Shown piece after piece: positions 1-10,438 of a stretch of 64,000 bases of DNA. Each line of letters opens with the position of its first letter. The first letter of the stretch is position 1. The notes under the pieces were generated by a model that was not told where the DNA came from, ran no database searches, and saw only the letters and a program-made list of their open reading frames with translations. The stretch comes from Ceratothoa steindachneri (Eukaryota; Arthropoda; Malacostraca; Isopoda; Cymothoidae), in the NCBI GenBank assembly GCA_963969495.1, contig OZ018326.1:151371806-151435805 (forward strand), given 5' to 3'. The translations under genes were made by a program, and so were the position numbers.

Positions 1-700
1 GAATGGATGTGCAAAAGGCTAAATGGACTCCTCAAGGCCATTCTCAGGAAGTTGTGGGCAGATCAGCCCAATGAATGGCACCGCTTCCTTCCGGTAGCCC
101 TCTTTGCCTAAAGTCAAATTTCCCATCTTACATTAGGATTCGCCCCCTTTGAACTTTTATATGGTAGAAAGGTCAAAAGCCCCCTGAGTATCCTAAAAGA
201 ACTTTATTCCAATCAGAAATTGAATCAAAATATCCAAACTTCTTACACATATCTACTGGATTTAAGAAGGAGGCTGGAAAAGTGCGCCAAAATTGCATCT
301 CAGAACGCCGACGTCAATTTTGACACGTAAAAGACATACTTCGATTGCAAGTCCAAAGAAAGGAAATTTAACCCCGGAGAAGAAGTTTTGCTTCTCCTCC
401 CCACGGAGAAAAAAAAGTTTGTTGAGCCAGTGGAAGGGCCCCTACCACATAGTCAAGAAGCGTGGCTCCGTCATTTAGTTTATTGAAACCCCCTCGGGAA
501 GAAAGCTTTTCCATATTAATATGCTCAAGCGGTACCACCGGCGTGCGAGCATCAACCAGATAGTTGCAATTGACGAAGAATCCTCCATGGAATCTGGCTA
601 CACCCTGGAACCCTTTTAAGTAATCCAAGTCACCTGCGTGGAGCAAGACAAGGAATACCCGTTGCATGTCTAGCCCGACTTTAATAATTCCCCGCCTGCG
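1..700 (+). pseudogene. Gypsy copy A: integrase C-terminal part
   Basis: This is the 3' part of a Ty3/gypsy integrase, the retroelement enzyme that joins cDNA to the chromosome. In frame from base 1 it reads RLNGLLKAILRKLW, then LPVALFA followed by a stop, then GFAPFELLYGRKVKSPL, which is the usual end of the catalytic core. After a frameshift a GPY/F module is visible (WKGPYHIVKK near 430-465), followed by RKLFHINMLKRYHRR. The beginning lies outside the window. Several stops and frameshifts make it non-functional. The same strand runs directly into reverse transcriptase after a linker of about 80-90 residues, so integrase lies upstream of RT. That is the Gmr1-like order, not the usual gypsy order. 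Domain identity is secure; clade assignment is inferred. Confidence 0.85.
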
Positions 701-978
701 AAAATTAAGATATGCGATGAGCTACCATCTCTTCAAAAGGATCAACTACAAGCGCTCCTTAGTCGTTTTGATGACTTCATTACTAAGATCCCCGGTTGCG
801 CTACCCACTTTAAGCACAATATCCAGCTAACCATCCTATCACCTATCCGTTCCAAACCATACCCTCTGCCTATACACCTCCTGGAAGCATTCAATAACAA
901 AGTGGATAAACTTCGAACCTTCGTAGTGGAGCTATTGTTCCACGGTTGTCATGGTGAAGAAGGCCGATGGTTCTTATC
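700..978 (+). pseudogene. Gypsy copy A: linker and start of reverse transcriptase
   Basis: This piece continues the pol reading of copy A. It holds the acidic linker and the start of RT: KIKICDELPSLQKDQLQALL, then an HNIQL / SKPYPLPIHLL stretch, the conserved lead-in to gypsy RT. After a frameshift STVVMVKKADGSY is readable just before base 979. There a hAT element is inserted, and RT resumes at 1859 with YRMCIDF in another frame. Homology to copy B (42755 onward) is clear over this region. It is a broken copy with at least one frameshift besides the insertion. Confidence 0.85.
971..978. repeat. Left target-site duplication of hAT insertion
   Basis: TTCTTATC occurs here and again at 1851-1858, bracketing 979-1850. 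Removing the insert and one copy restores collinearity with the RT of copy B. An 8-bp duplication is the hallmark of hAT elements. Confidence 0.8.
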
Positions 979-1850
979 CAGGACAGGATTTAGATTCGAT
1001 GAGGCCCTAAGCTAATTGAGATAATAGGGATCTTTATATGTCCAGATATCCTATGTGGACAACAAATTGTCGCTGTTTGTTTGTGTTTAATATGCTATAT
1101 GGTAATTTTTGGACCTAGTAGATATCTAAAGATATTTGCATTTGACAAAATATGTATTTTATCAAAGTAATTGTTGAACTTAAATACATTTAAGAAGTAT
1201 ATTAATAGTGAAATAATTATTGACCTCCTACTAAAAATTATTTTGGATTCCTAACAAAATTAATAATGCAAACCCTTTCGTAAAAAAACAAAGGTTCTTT
1301 TAGAAACACAATTTACAGAGGCTTATAATTTAGTCTCTAGAAACTTGCTATATGAATTAAGTATATGATGCATCTACCGAATACCCATTAAATTGTATCA
1401 TTTTATTTCAGATTTATTCTATACTGTGTATACAAACAGAACACAAATATGATCTACGCTAAAATACTTTCTTTCTTGCCTTTGCCAGAGCAAAGTCACT
1501 GATGATATCATCAAATGATAAACTGCGTAGTTTGTCACTTTCTATGCAGCAGAGACTGGGGGAACGTAATTTATCTTGAGTCATTGTTCTTCTCAATTCA
1601 TTTTTTATCCTCTTCAGCTGAGAAAAGGATCTTGCTCCAGATTAATTTGCAATCATCATACTAAAGAACATTCTCAAAATTGCTTCTAAATTAGGAAAGG
1701 TACACCCCGTTTTTTTCTTTATTTTTTCGGGGGGGCCCAAGAAATTTGAAACAAAATACGTAATCGGCAAAACTGTTGCAATATCTAGGGTCCAAGAAAG
1801 TGGGAGCCCTAAGCTATAGCTTTGTTAACTTATACGTAAATCCAACATTG
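979..1850 (-). mobile_element. hAT DNA transposon, internally deleted
   Basis: This 872-bp insertion lies inside the RT of Gypsy copy A. It is bounded by the 8-bp direct repeat TTCTTATC. Its ends are CAGGACAGGATTTAG on the left and, read inward from the right, CAATGTTGGATTTACG; they share CA and GGATTTA, giving weak terminal inverted repeats. The minus strand carries the hAT C-terminal dimerisation domain (1459-1697). There is room for only a small part of a transposase, so this is a deletion derivative that would have needed a helper. It must be younger than the gypsy copy it interrupts. Confidence 0.8.
1459..1697 (-). pseudogene. hAT transposase C-terminal dimerisation domain
   Basis: Read on the minus strand, about 78 residues match the hAT dimerisation (hAT-C) region, the end of the transposase that holds multimers together. 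Visible pieces are PNLEAILRMFFSMMIAN, an in-frame stop where most relatives have Cys, SGARSFSQLKRIKNELR, RTMTQDKLRSPSLCCIES and FDDIISDFALAKARKKVF, ending in TAG at 1459-1461. The SxARSFSxLKRIKNxLR motif is diagnostic. Upstream catalytic and BED-finger parts are absent. A single stop in an otherwise open frame suggests modest age. Confidence 0.85.
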
Positions 1851-1858
1851 TTCTTATC
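1851..1858. repeat. Right target-site duplication of hAT insertion
   Basis: Second copy of TTCTTATC, identical to 971-978. Confidence 0.8.
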
Positions 1859-2674
1859 GAATGTGCATCGACTTTGGAAAGCTAAAGTCGGTTACCGTAT
1901 TCGATGACGAACCAATCCCATAGATCAGAACCTCCATCTTTTTAAGAAGGCCAATTCATCTCCGAGTTGGATTTATGCAAGGCCTATTATCAGATCTTCC
2001 TAAGGAAGGAAGTGAAGAACTTTACTGCTTTCCCCACTGAAAAGGGCCTTATGCAGTTCCGACGGCTTTCTTTTGGTCTGGTGACGGCTTGCAGAAATTA
2101 TAACCGGATGATGAGGATGATTTTAGAAGGCTTACCCAACGTCCCTTTCTATTTCGATAATGTTTATGTGGCCACCCAAGATTGGGATCAACACTTGACC
2201 ACCCTTCAAGCCCTTCTGTATTGACTCCGGCAATAGAATTTGATAATTGGTCCCGACAAGTGCCACTTCGCTTTTGGCACTATCGATTACTTCGGCTTCC
2301 ATATCGGGAATAATCGATGCATCGTTCTATCGTCGCTTCATACCCAACTTTGCAACTTTCTCAGCCCCCTTCTGCAAGCTATTAAAAATGAAGGCCCCTG
2401 AACGCCTCGAGTGGACGCCAGTTTCAACTCACAGCTTCAACAAACTCAAGGAGAACCTGGCATCCGCCCCTATCTTCCGCTTCCTTAACTCGGACAAACT
2501 ATTTGGAATTCGCACTGACGTGAGTAATGACCGTATAGGATGTGTCCTCCTCCAGTATGAGAATGACGGCGAAAGTTTCCCCATCGCTTACGCAAGCAGA
2601 AAATTACTCGCGAGTGAGAAATATTATGCAGTAATTGAGAGAGAAGCCCTCGCTATCATTTTGGGAATTTCTAA

Positions 2675-2681
<7 letters not shown>
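1859..2681 (+). pseudogene. Gypsy copy A: reverse transcriptase and partial RNase H
   Basis: RT resumes with YRMCIDFGKLKSVTVFD, then a stop and frameshift, then an open stretch from 1967 (MDLCKAYYQIFLRKEV...). RT motif A is seen as LDLCKAYYQI and motif B as MQFRRLSFGL. The catalytic box is FYFDN at 2147-2161 where gypsy RTs normally have YxDD. Compared with copy B, about 30 codons are missing near 2311, just before ASFYRRFIPNFATF. The RNase H domain follows (FGIRTDVSNDRIG, FPIAYASRKLL, IEREALAII) and is cut at GISKF by a (TA)n array at 2682. It is non-functional through stops, deletion and truncation. Confidence 0.9.

Positions 2682-2756
<75 letters not shown>
2682..2756. repeat. (TA)n microsatellite
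   Basis: About 37 uninterrupted TA units. It begins exactly where RNase H of Gypsy copy A stops. Open frames crossing it, encoding alternating Ile-Tyr, are artefacts of the repeat. Confidence 0.98.
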
Positions 2757-2758
<2 letters not shown>

Positions 2759-3333
2759 CGTTGTTTATCTGTATACAATGAACTCCTTTTATACCCTTAA
2801 TTTGTTGTTTTTGATTTGTATAATCGTAGGATAACTCACCCTCAGGCCAGTGAGCCCCACTTAATGGCATCGTATAGAAAAAATATCCTTTTGCAACCAT
2901 GCCATAGCACTATATAACCTTGTGTATCTGTATGGTACAAGCTACTAGCTCCACTATTTTGTACTTTGGCTCCACTTTGAAAATTTGTCAGGTATTCTAA
3001 ACTTTATCTGCTATTGTCATGCGACTTTAAATTATATTACTCCCCGACTCGTCATTCTCCAATGTCACTTCTTCATATGAAGTTCCATCTGGGGATGGAA
3101 GAGTGTCAGAGATCAGAGAGAGAGAGAGAGGAAGATAAACGCCGCCTTGCCCTTCAATCAAAAGAGAGACAACAGACACCTGGGCGACCCTTTTTGTCTG
3201 CGTTAATGGGGGTGCGAAATTAAGAGACGCCGTAAGACGCCGCGGTGACCTGAAATGCCGCCATCACAGAAAGTTGACATAAGTTTGAGAGCACAAAAGC
3301 TCCCATCTGAAGTCGGACAAAGTTTCGTCTCAC

Positions 3334-3361
3334 CGGCATACGAGACTATTCTCGTATGCCG
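3334..3361. repeat. Perfect 12-bp hairpin in candidate LTR
   Basis: CGGCATACGAGA and its exact complement TCTCGTATGCCG are separated by the 4-base loop CTAT. The hairpin lies about 60 bases upstream of a TATA-like motif. No U-run follows on either strand, so it is not a classical terminator. Confidence 0.85.
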
Positions 3362-3422
3362 ATGCGTCTGACCCTGGAACCCTCCCATTCGGACGGAGTG
3401 GAAAAAAAAAACATTCAACCCC

Positions 3423-3430
3423 ATTATAAA
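3423..3430 (+). promoter_or_regulatory. TATA-like box in candidate LTR
   Basis: ATTATAAA lies in a GC-richer context where a pol II start of an LTR would be expected. Support is positional only. Confidence 0.3.
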
Positions 3431-4019
3431 TTCTCCGGCGCTAGAGTTGGAAGTGAGTATCCGCCGCCCGCCCTACCCCTTCCGTATCCTATGCCTGCCC
3501 CCCCAACCCCATTCGTCTGTACCCGCTATTCGCGTCCCGTTGGACTCTGCACAATTCTCGCAAAACCCCTTAAGCTCCCGGTATTCACGTTAATTCACGT
3601 AAGTCTACCTCGTACCTGCTTCCACCCGCTCCTCGATCGTAGCGCGCTCAGTCTCGATTTGTGTTTTACTTGAAAGCAAGATCTAAGTTCATCCTGTAAT
3701 AGTCATTGTTAAGAAACTATTATTTGAACTTTGCGCTAAGTAAAGGATTTCTCCTTCGGACCAAATCTTCGAGGTAACAGTAACGCGCAACTCTCCTGTG
3801 TAAGTGCTCTTCCTAGCCCCCCCTCCCTCAGTGTAAACCTTCGAGTGACCTTTGGTCAATATTCGTTTGTTTGTACGGTGACCGTCCTCACCAAGTCTCC
3901 CCCCATTCCTTTTTAGCCACTAAGACCCGTATACATCTAAGTGTATATATCTTGTTTTAAAACTCCTTTTTAACCTTGTAATATAATATTAATTTGTATA
4001 TTAGTAAAGTTATTTTTGT

Positions 4020-7000
4020 ACCCGTTTTTCTGTTATCCCGGAGCATCCAAGATAGTCGACTGTGGGCAAACCTACATTCGGTTAATTTGCACTCTGCTTA
4101 TATTATAAATCTCTTACGTACTCGAAACGGAGAAAGTGTTAGTTTGAGCCTATTCTACGACAAGAGCGCAGGAATGATTTTTGGAAAGTGAAAGCTTTTA
4201 TTAAAGTTATTGCTAAAAGCTGATTTAGAGTTAGAAAAACAGACCTTAGGGTTGTATTTTTAATATACTTGTAGCTTTTATCTAAGTAATTACTAAGAAG
4301 CATCATATTTTCTCACCTTATTCTTTTTACTCACTGAATCTAAGAATAAAAAAATTATAAATCTTGTTCCTAGAATGAGTTAAAATTAAGGCATAGCGGG
4401 TTTGGGGGATTGTATTTTTAGTATATAAAAGAAAATTAGATGCAAGAAAAGCTAAAGATTGTTTTTACGGTATATGAAAAGAATTCAGCTAAAATAAATT
4501 CTTGAATTTAAGCCTATAAACGAAGTATGGATATTAAAAAATACATCACGAAAAAATTATTAGGGAATATGCAATGGAAATATTTGAATTTTTCTTAGAC
4601 CAAAACCCAGTTGTTAGATCAAGATAGACTGTAGGGCACAAATCGAAGGTCGGCCTGCGAAGTGCCATGCTCCTCCTGTAAAAAGAAGTGGTGAAGCCGC
4701 TCCTCTTGTATTGTTCTATAATAAAAACCTCCAAATATGAGAATGCTTTCGAGAATTAATAGTAAAACTTAAATTATATAGATTGGAAAGTTTATATTTT
4801 GACTTAAGCTCCATTTATTTCAAAACACTTTTCCAGCCAGTTTCAAACTTTCTGACACTTTCGCGTAGAAATCAATCCTTTGATTTGAGTTAGGTTTTGC
4901 AGGGGGGTTTTTCTTCTGCAAATGATAAAAAATGAAACGTATGTGTTTTATTTTTTTTTCAAATTCACATCAAAAGAAAGTCAGGGAATGTCAAATGAGA
5001 GTTGTTATGATTACGACAGCAATTTCAAGCGAAAGTCTCGCACTTTTGACCGTGCGAGTCGTGTCGAATAAGATGGAGCCATGTCATGTTAGGAAAAAAA
5101 AACTGTCATGAAGCTTTCCCTAGCTATTTTTTCTAATTTCATCATGTAATTTTGAAAAAATACATTCGTAATATGATGAATTAATTGACTTATAAATATT
5201 AAGTAATTGATGATAAATAACTATATATCAAATTAAAATTTTCATATTTAACTAGTAATGAAAATTGTTTAGACAAATACCCATATTATTACTAGGGCCA
5301 AACACGGATAAGTTGTTAATATAACTTTTTAAAGGGTCAACTAAAAGGAATTGAATTGAATTTACAGAGATTCGTATCGAAAGAACCTTATGAAGGCTTC
5401 TAATTACCTGGCTATAGATATTTTCATCGGATAAGTACTGAGGAAAAGCCGGAAGCGTTATTTTATCCTTAACATCGAAATAGTGACGATGTTAGCTATC
5501 AGTTCGTGATAAATAGTAATGAATAAATTTTTCGATTGTCTATAGATTACAAAGCTAACGAAAGAGTGTGATATTATTCTCCTTTGAAATATTTTTGACC
5601 TTAATTCGACAAGAATTAATGATTATAAACGGGAACTTCAATTTTTCTATTATCCGAACGTAGATTTTTTTAAAATCAAGTGATGAAATATGAAAGGACT
5701 CGAATTCTAAGAATTATTATACCGATAATTTCCTGAATCAAAAAGCAGAAGAACTGACTCTAACAAAATATCGTGGTAATATAAAGAAGTTAGTAGACTT
5801 TATACACATCGGCAAACACTTGGGAACAGCGATCACAACATAATTCTTTTCAAAGTAAATATTTTATAAATGTTCGAGAGAGCTTTCAATTTATTCTGGA
5901 CTTTTAATTTTCTAATTTTTTAGCAATTTCCCGCCCATTTAGAACTTAAATTTGAATGAAGTTTTAAAGGATGAAAACGCTCAGGAAATGTATGAGTAAT
6001 GTCAACCTTAATTAACGAAATACTGGGCTATAAATCTAGATATCTACACCCAAGGAAAATTTGCACTTGGTGAGGCAAATTAAAGTGCAAACGATTAGTT
6101 AAATTTACAGAAAAACAAATCTTTACCTTACAAACTTCTTCCCCAGAGGATTTAACCAAATTTCATTAAGAGTATGAGTTTTCTTCTCGTTTAAAACAGC
6201 TAGCGAGCACAGATTACTTAGAAGCAAGAAAATATAGTTCTAAAACTAAATAAAGCTAAACTAATGCCAAAAAAGACAAATTGTACTAAATTGATACCCA
6301 AGTTTAAATAAATACTTTACAAATAACATTTTTCTCTTTTTTTAATGGTAAATTATTAAGTCTAGTCCTGACTAGTTAATGTGAAAGAATAGGAGAAATT
6401 GAGATGGAGAGAAAATGTCCAAGGTGATGTTGAGTATAATCTGAATAAGGTACAAGGAGAGCAGAAGAAGTACTCAAGAAAGGAAGGTTTCAAGGCTGTT
6501 ACGAGAGGGCTCAATGGACGTTACGTATCAGTTCAGGGGGGCAAGTACTAGAAAAGTGTTACGGAAGGATTTAATGGGTTTATGGAATGGCTCAAAAAGT
6601 GTTCAAGGAGACTTCCATGGTAGCTCAAGGAGGTTGTCAACATGTGTTTATGGAGTAGTGTAGAGGGGATGGGGGGGGAGGCAGAGAAGTTGCATGGAGG
6701 AAAGATGATGAAAATATAATAAGGGACTCGGAGAGAAAGACATGATAAACTCCGTTTCATACTAATTCCCTTTGCATCGAGAAAATGGGAGCTGGTCCAC
6801 AGCCAACCAGAAAAAGATTGCCTATAAGGAGAAGGGCAACAAATCACTAAAATAGACAAAATAACAACTAGAAGATAAGAAATGAGAACACTTAAACATA
6901 AAACAACAAAATATGAATAAAAAAGATAAAATAACACTTAAAGACTAACAGACAACAAATAAAAACATTGAAGGAACCACAAAGAAACAAAACCACCACA

Positions 7001-7050
7001 AACAAAAACAATTATTGAAAATACTAAAAGGTTCTATCGGGAATCATACG
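4020..7050. other. AT-rich stretch, no gene recognised
   Basis: About 3 kb of AT-rich DNA with stops in all frames. Open frames here (for example 4546-4734 and 6548-6937, minus strand) show no domain or family pattern. The latter is low-complexity and hydrophobic because its plus strand is purine-rich. Confidence 0.7.
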
Positions 7051-7059
7051 ATAATAATT

Positions 7060-7190
7060 AATAGACATACACCAGAACACATCTCAATAAATGAGGAGGA
7101 AGTCCAGCCAGCAAGGGTGGACAAAATCTTTGATGTACTTAAGAGCCTTAAAACGGTAACCGCCTGAGACGATGGGATACAATTGACCGG
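7060..7190 (+). pseudogene. LINE RT linker fragment
   Basis: The plus-strand reading HTPEHISINEEEVQPARVDK followed by IFDVLKSLKTVTA, a stop, and DDGIQL resembles the segment just before the RT of non-LTR retrotransposons (pattern xxLKxLKxxKAxGPDGI). It lies opposite in orientation to the endonuclease fragment at 7431-8439, so the two are separate insertions or an inverted rearrangement. The piece is short and family assignment is weak. Confidence 0.45.
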
Positions 7191-7430
7191 TGGAGTCTTT
7201 CTGACCTATTTTAAAGTGCATTTAATAAAGGTTTAAGAAAAATTAGAAATATAATAACAAGGACAACCTTTTCGTCCTACTTTAGTTTTAAAATGTGACA
7301 GAGAATACTTAAGGAATAGATAGGGTTATTAGATAATAAAAGTTATTAAAAGACACTGCTTTCAATTCCTGAGGGCCAGGCATCGTTCCTCGCAAGGTAG
7401 GTGAATTTTCAGGGAACCGCTGTAAAGTCC

Positions 7431-8439
7431 CTACTTGACAAGGACCGATGCCGATCCGTCGAAACATGAAGCAAAGAAATCCTCAGGGTTCTCTTTGGAG
7501 AGAGAGAGAGAGGCTACACGATCTTCTTCGTTCCGCTTAGCCATACGCACTAGTGCCTTTACCCTTCTACAATGAGTCACGTAAGCTTCATGATACCCTG
7601 CATTTTGACTCCTCTTCCATTCCCTGTGCACTGTCTTTCTACCTTTAATAGTGATGACGATTTCTTGAGTAAACCACCTCGGCTGAATGCTGGCTAGTCT
7701 CACAGACTTCATGGGAACGAATTGAGCCTGACGTTCCATAAAACAATTCTTGAAGTTGTTCCATTTTGGAGTTCGTCCCGTCCTCGTTAGATGGTTGTAT
7801 ATGGCCAAGTACCGTCCTAAATCCATCGAAATCTGCACGTATGAGATCCAACTTACGTGCTCGTTCATTCGTACCTTGCGTACACCGAACCTGACCCTGT
7901 TGAGGTCACTGCCACCCAAGCACTCATCCACTGACATGTCAAAGAGGAGGTCATCTTTGGGGGTAAATACTATATCCAGAACGTTACCCCCTCGCGTAGG
8001 CTCGAAGACCCACGGAGTCAAAAAGTTGTTGTCAGCAAAGTCAAAAAGCCAAGATGCCTCTCCGTTTCCCGTTAAGTCACTCTAGTCGACTCAGCAGTTG
8101 AAGTCACCTATCAGCAGCGACGAAAGACCGTCTAAAAGATCGGACAGTTTTGGGGACAGGTCCAAATCTATCTCCAGTGTCCGATGGGGAGGTCGGTATA
8201 CCACTAAGACTCTGTACGTTGTATCATCGACTTAATACCGACTCCTAACACCTTATGCCCCGGAACAGGTCTGCACTCAACGGGAGAGAGATGGTCCCGT
8301 ACATACACAAGAACTCTTCGTGGTCAGCGCGATCCTTATGGGAAGTGGCGTATAGTCCAAACTCGCCTATGAAGTTCCTAGTGTCTGCACGGATCCACGA
8401 CTCCGTGATGGCCTCTATGTCAAGTTTTTCGGATGACAT
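7431..8439 (-). pseudogene. CR1-like LINE endonuclease and linker
   Basis: The minus strand encodes the apurinic-type endonuclease of a non-LTR retrotransposon, the enzyme that nicks target DNA to prime reverse transcription. From 8439 it reads KLDIEAITESWIRADTRNF, with further pieces in shifted frames: LLIGDFNC near 8110-8130, then TPWVFEPTRGGNVLDIVF and GGSDLNRVRFGVRK. The order ITESW, GDFN, LDIVFT, SDH is that of this fold; here the final His is Leu (SDL), which would abolish catalysis. A linker rich in Arg and Lys follows (QPRWFTQEIV, KRNEEDRVASLS) and stops at 7431. RT is missing on this strand. At least three frameshifts are present. Confidence 0.8.
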
Positions 8440-8499
8440 CAGTACTTTAAGCTCGCAGAGCTTGTGCTTATCGAGCGGATTCTATTCTTAGATAAATGT

Positions 8500-10430
8500 C
8501 TTTGAGTACTTTTCTGGTTGTCGCCTTTTAACTGAATATACATATTTATATAAACATAAACTAATTGTAAATGAAATATTTAATAATTGAAATTATTTTC
8601 ATTATTTTTATAGTTCATTTTCTTCTGTCTCTGAATAATTTCATATACGTATGCTCTCTCTTTCTCTGTCGAGGGTTCGAGCGACTCTGGAACCCTCATT
8701 CCCCCCCACAGGAGGAGATGGGGTAGCGTATAGCAACAGTCGATCGAGAAAGCGGGCTCAACTATGGAGCACATATTATGTTAAAGTACAAGTAATAACA
8801 GTGCAGAGATGAAAATGGGAATCTTAGGTACGAGTGTATTGTGGTGGCATTTAAGACATTGTAAGAAGCGGGACCTTGAAGACGAACTAGGATCAGATGA
8901 GTTGCAGTGCAATTCTTGGAGCAGGGGACTAGTACGAAAGAACTTCCTCCCGCGAAGAGCGTTAGGTGCATTTCTGTGAAAAAGTTGAAGGGATAGAAGA
9001 ATGGATGCGTGAGATAAAGTGAGAAGGAGTTACAGTAATCAAAGCTGGATGTAACGAAAGCTTTGATGGAAGAAACAGGAAGGAATTATAAACATTGATG
9101 AAATTAGCTTTGGTAGAGATAGCTGGCAATCCTGTGACTCACAGCTTTTAAACTCTGTGAGAAAAGGTAACATGGGAATCACCAATGTTAAGAAGTGAGT
9201 TACATCTCAAACCAAACAATCAATTACTCCCATCACACTAATGGTAAAATCAGAAGAAATCGGGGTTTCAAGGTAAATCATTTGCGAGTGAATTATATAC
9301 TGCATTCAGACGAACCAGAAAGCGAAGCATCTATGCTATAAATCATTGTCTTAAATTTGGGTGGAATAATCTTGAACTTAATTCTCAACTAAAAATCAGT
9401 ACTTTGAACTTAACCTAACCAAAACGGGCATCTCCGCCAAACTTATACTTATTAAATAGTTACATTAACGCAGTTGAGTGCGATTCTTAGCTGGATGATG
9501 CGTGATTTCCATCGTCTGAACCATGTGGAGAAGTGATTTTCTTGGTATTAGCGCGACCAATCTCGGCGTGCGGAGCGTAAATTATTCCACTTCGTAATGA
9601 AATCGGTCGACCTCACTCAGTTATGCGGATTTAGTACATAGGAATTTAGTTAGTATGGCAATTAGTACCCATTACCATCCTGCATCGAGCACACCTCGAT
9701 GCAGTACGCAATTCATCCACGTCAAGTAATTGATACAGTTCTTTTTAGGAATATTAGATTGGTTTATTGGATCGTCACCTATTTGGTGTGGATAAAAAAA
9801 CTCCCCTAAGTAAAGCTACACACCCTCACTTCGTACAGTGCAGCTTTTCTTACTATTTTAAATAGTTATCTAGACAAGTAGTTCTTGTTACAATGGAAAT
9901 GGTTACCATAATGCCAGCCATGGGGGTTTTCTCGAAAATTACAAGTTCTTTAATATCGAGGACAGGTTACTAACAATGGTACTACCCCCCAGGAAATCAT
10001 AAGAGTTCTAAGAGGCAAAATTATTGTAATACTTTTGAATAACATCAAAATAAGTCCGCTAAACCCTAATTTATATGGAAGACGTCAGTAATAATAAGCT
10101 CCCTGACCAAGATGGAGGGGGCACTTAAGTTATAACGCGCATTATGTATTTAGCGCGTGCGTAAAAGTCATAAAACGCAAATTTTCAGCGCCAATTTTGC
10201 CAGCATTAGTTACTAAATAACATAGAATCTATTCTTTATGCGATAAAAGGGGTATTGAGAAAAATCTTAATAGCGAGTATTGAAATGTCGAAAATATTGA
10301 TATAAATAAATTGTAAATAAATTAGGGTCGAATTGGGAACAATAGCATTTTATTTCATATATTTACGAAGCAATTGTGAATTCTTTGTATTATTACCTTG
10401 TTAATTTTTCTTCTTCATTTTTTATTGAGT
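8500..10430. other. AT-rich stretch, no gene recognised
   Basis: No domain or RNA gene could be supported. Frames at 8580-8971 (minus) are short and without family pattern. A loose inverted match of about 13 bases around 9470 and 9620 was seen but is not convincing. Confidence 0.6.
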
Positions 10431-10438
10431 TTATATTG

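Larger units (their letters stand above)
3063..3785 (+). repeat. Candidate LTR of Gypsy copy A
   Basis: A GC-richer block starts with TGTCACTTCTTC. The same 12 bases open a similar block behind copy B at 44517, and both continue with a GTCAGAGA purine tract and a CCCTTCAATC motif. The position, downstream of RNase H, fits a 3' LTR. The start rests on this shared motif; the end is a guess near the CA at about 3785. No clear polypurine tract precedes it and no second LTR is in view. Confidence 0.45.

Noticed and set aside
2604..2900. Open frames rich in Ile-Tyr across the (TA)n arrays (also near 35567, 54555 and 54865)
   Set aside because: They are produced by the TA repeat itself.
3030..3062. 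Polypurine tract before the candidate LTR
   Set aside because: The sequence before TGTCAC is pyrimidine-rich here and also before 44517, so the LTR starts remain tentative.
6548..6937. 129-residue hydrophobic minus-strand frame resembling a membrane protein
   Set aside because: It is translated from purine-rich plus-strand DNA; no start context, family motif or neighbour supports a gene.
9470..9640. Loose inverted repeat (CAGTTGAGTG and CATAACTGAGTG)
   Set aside because: The match is short and gapped, with no flanking duplication.
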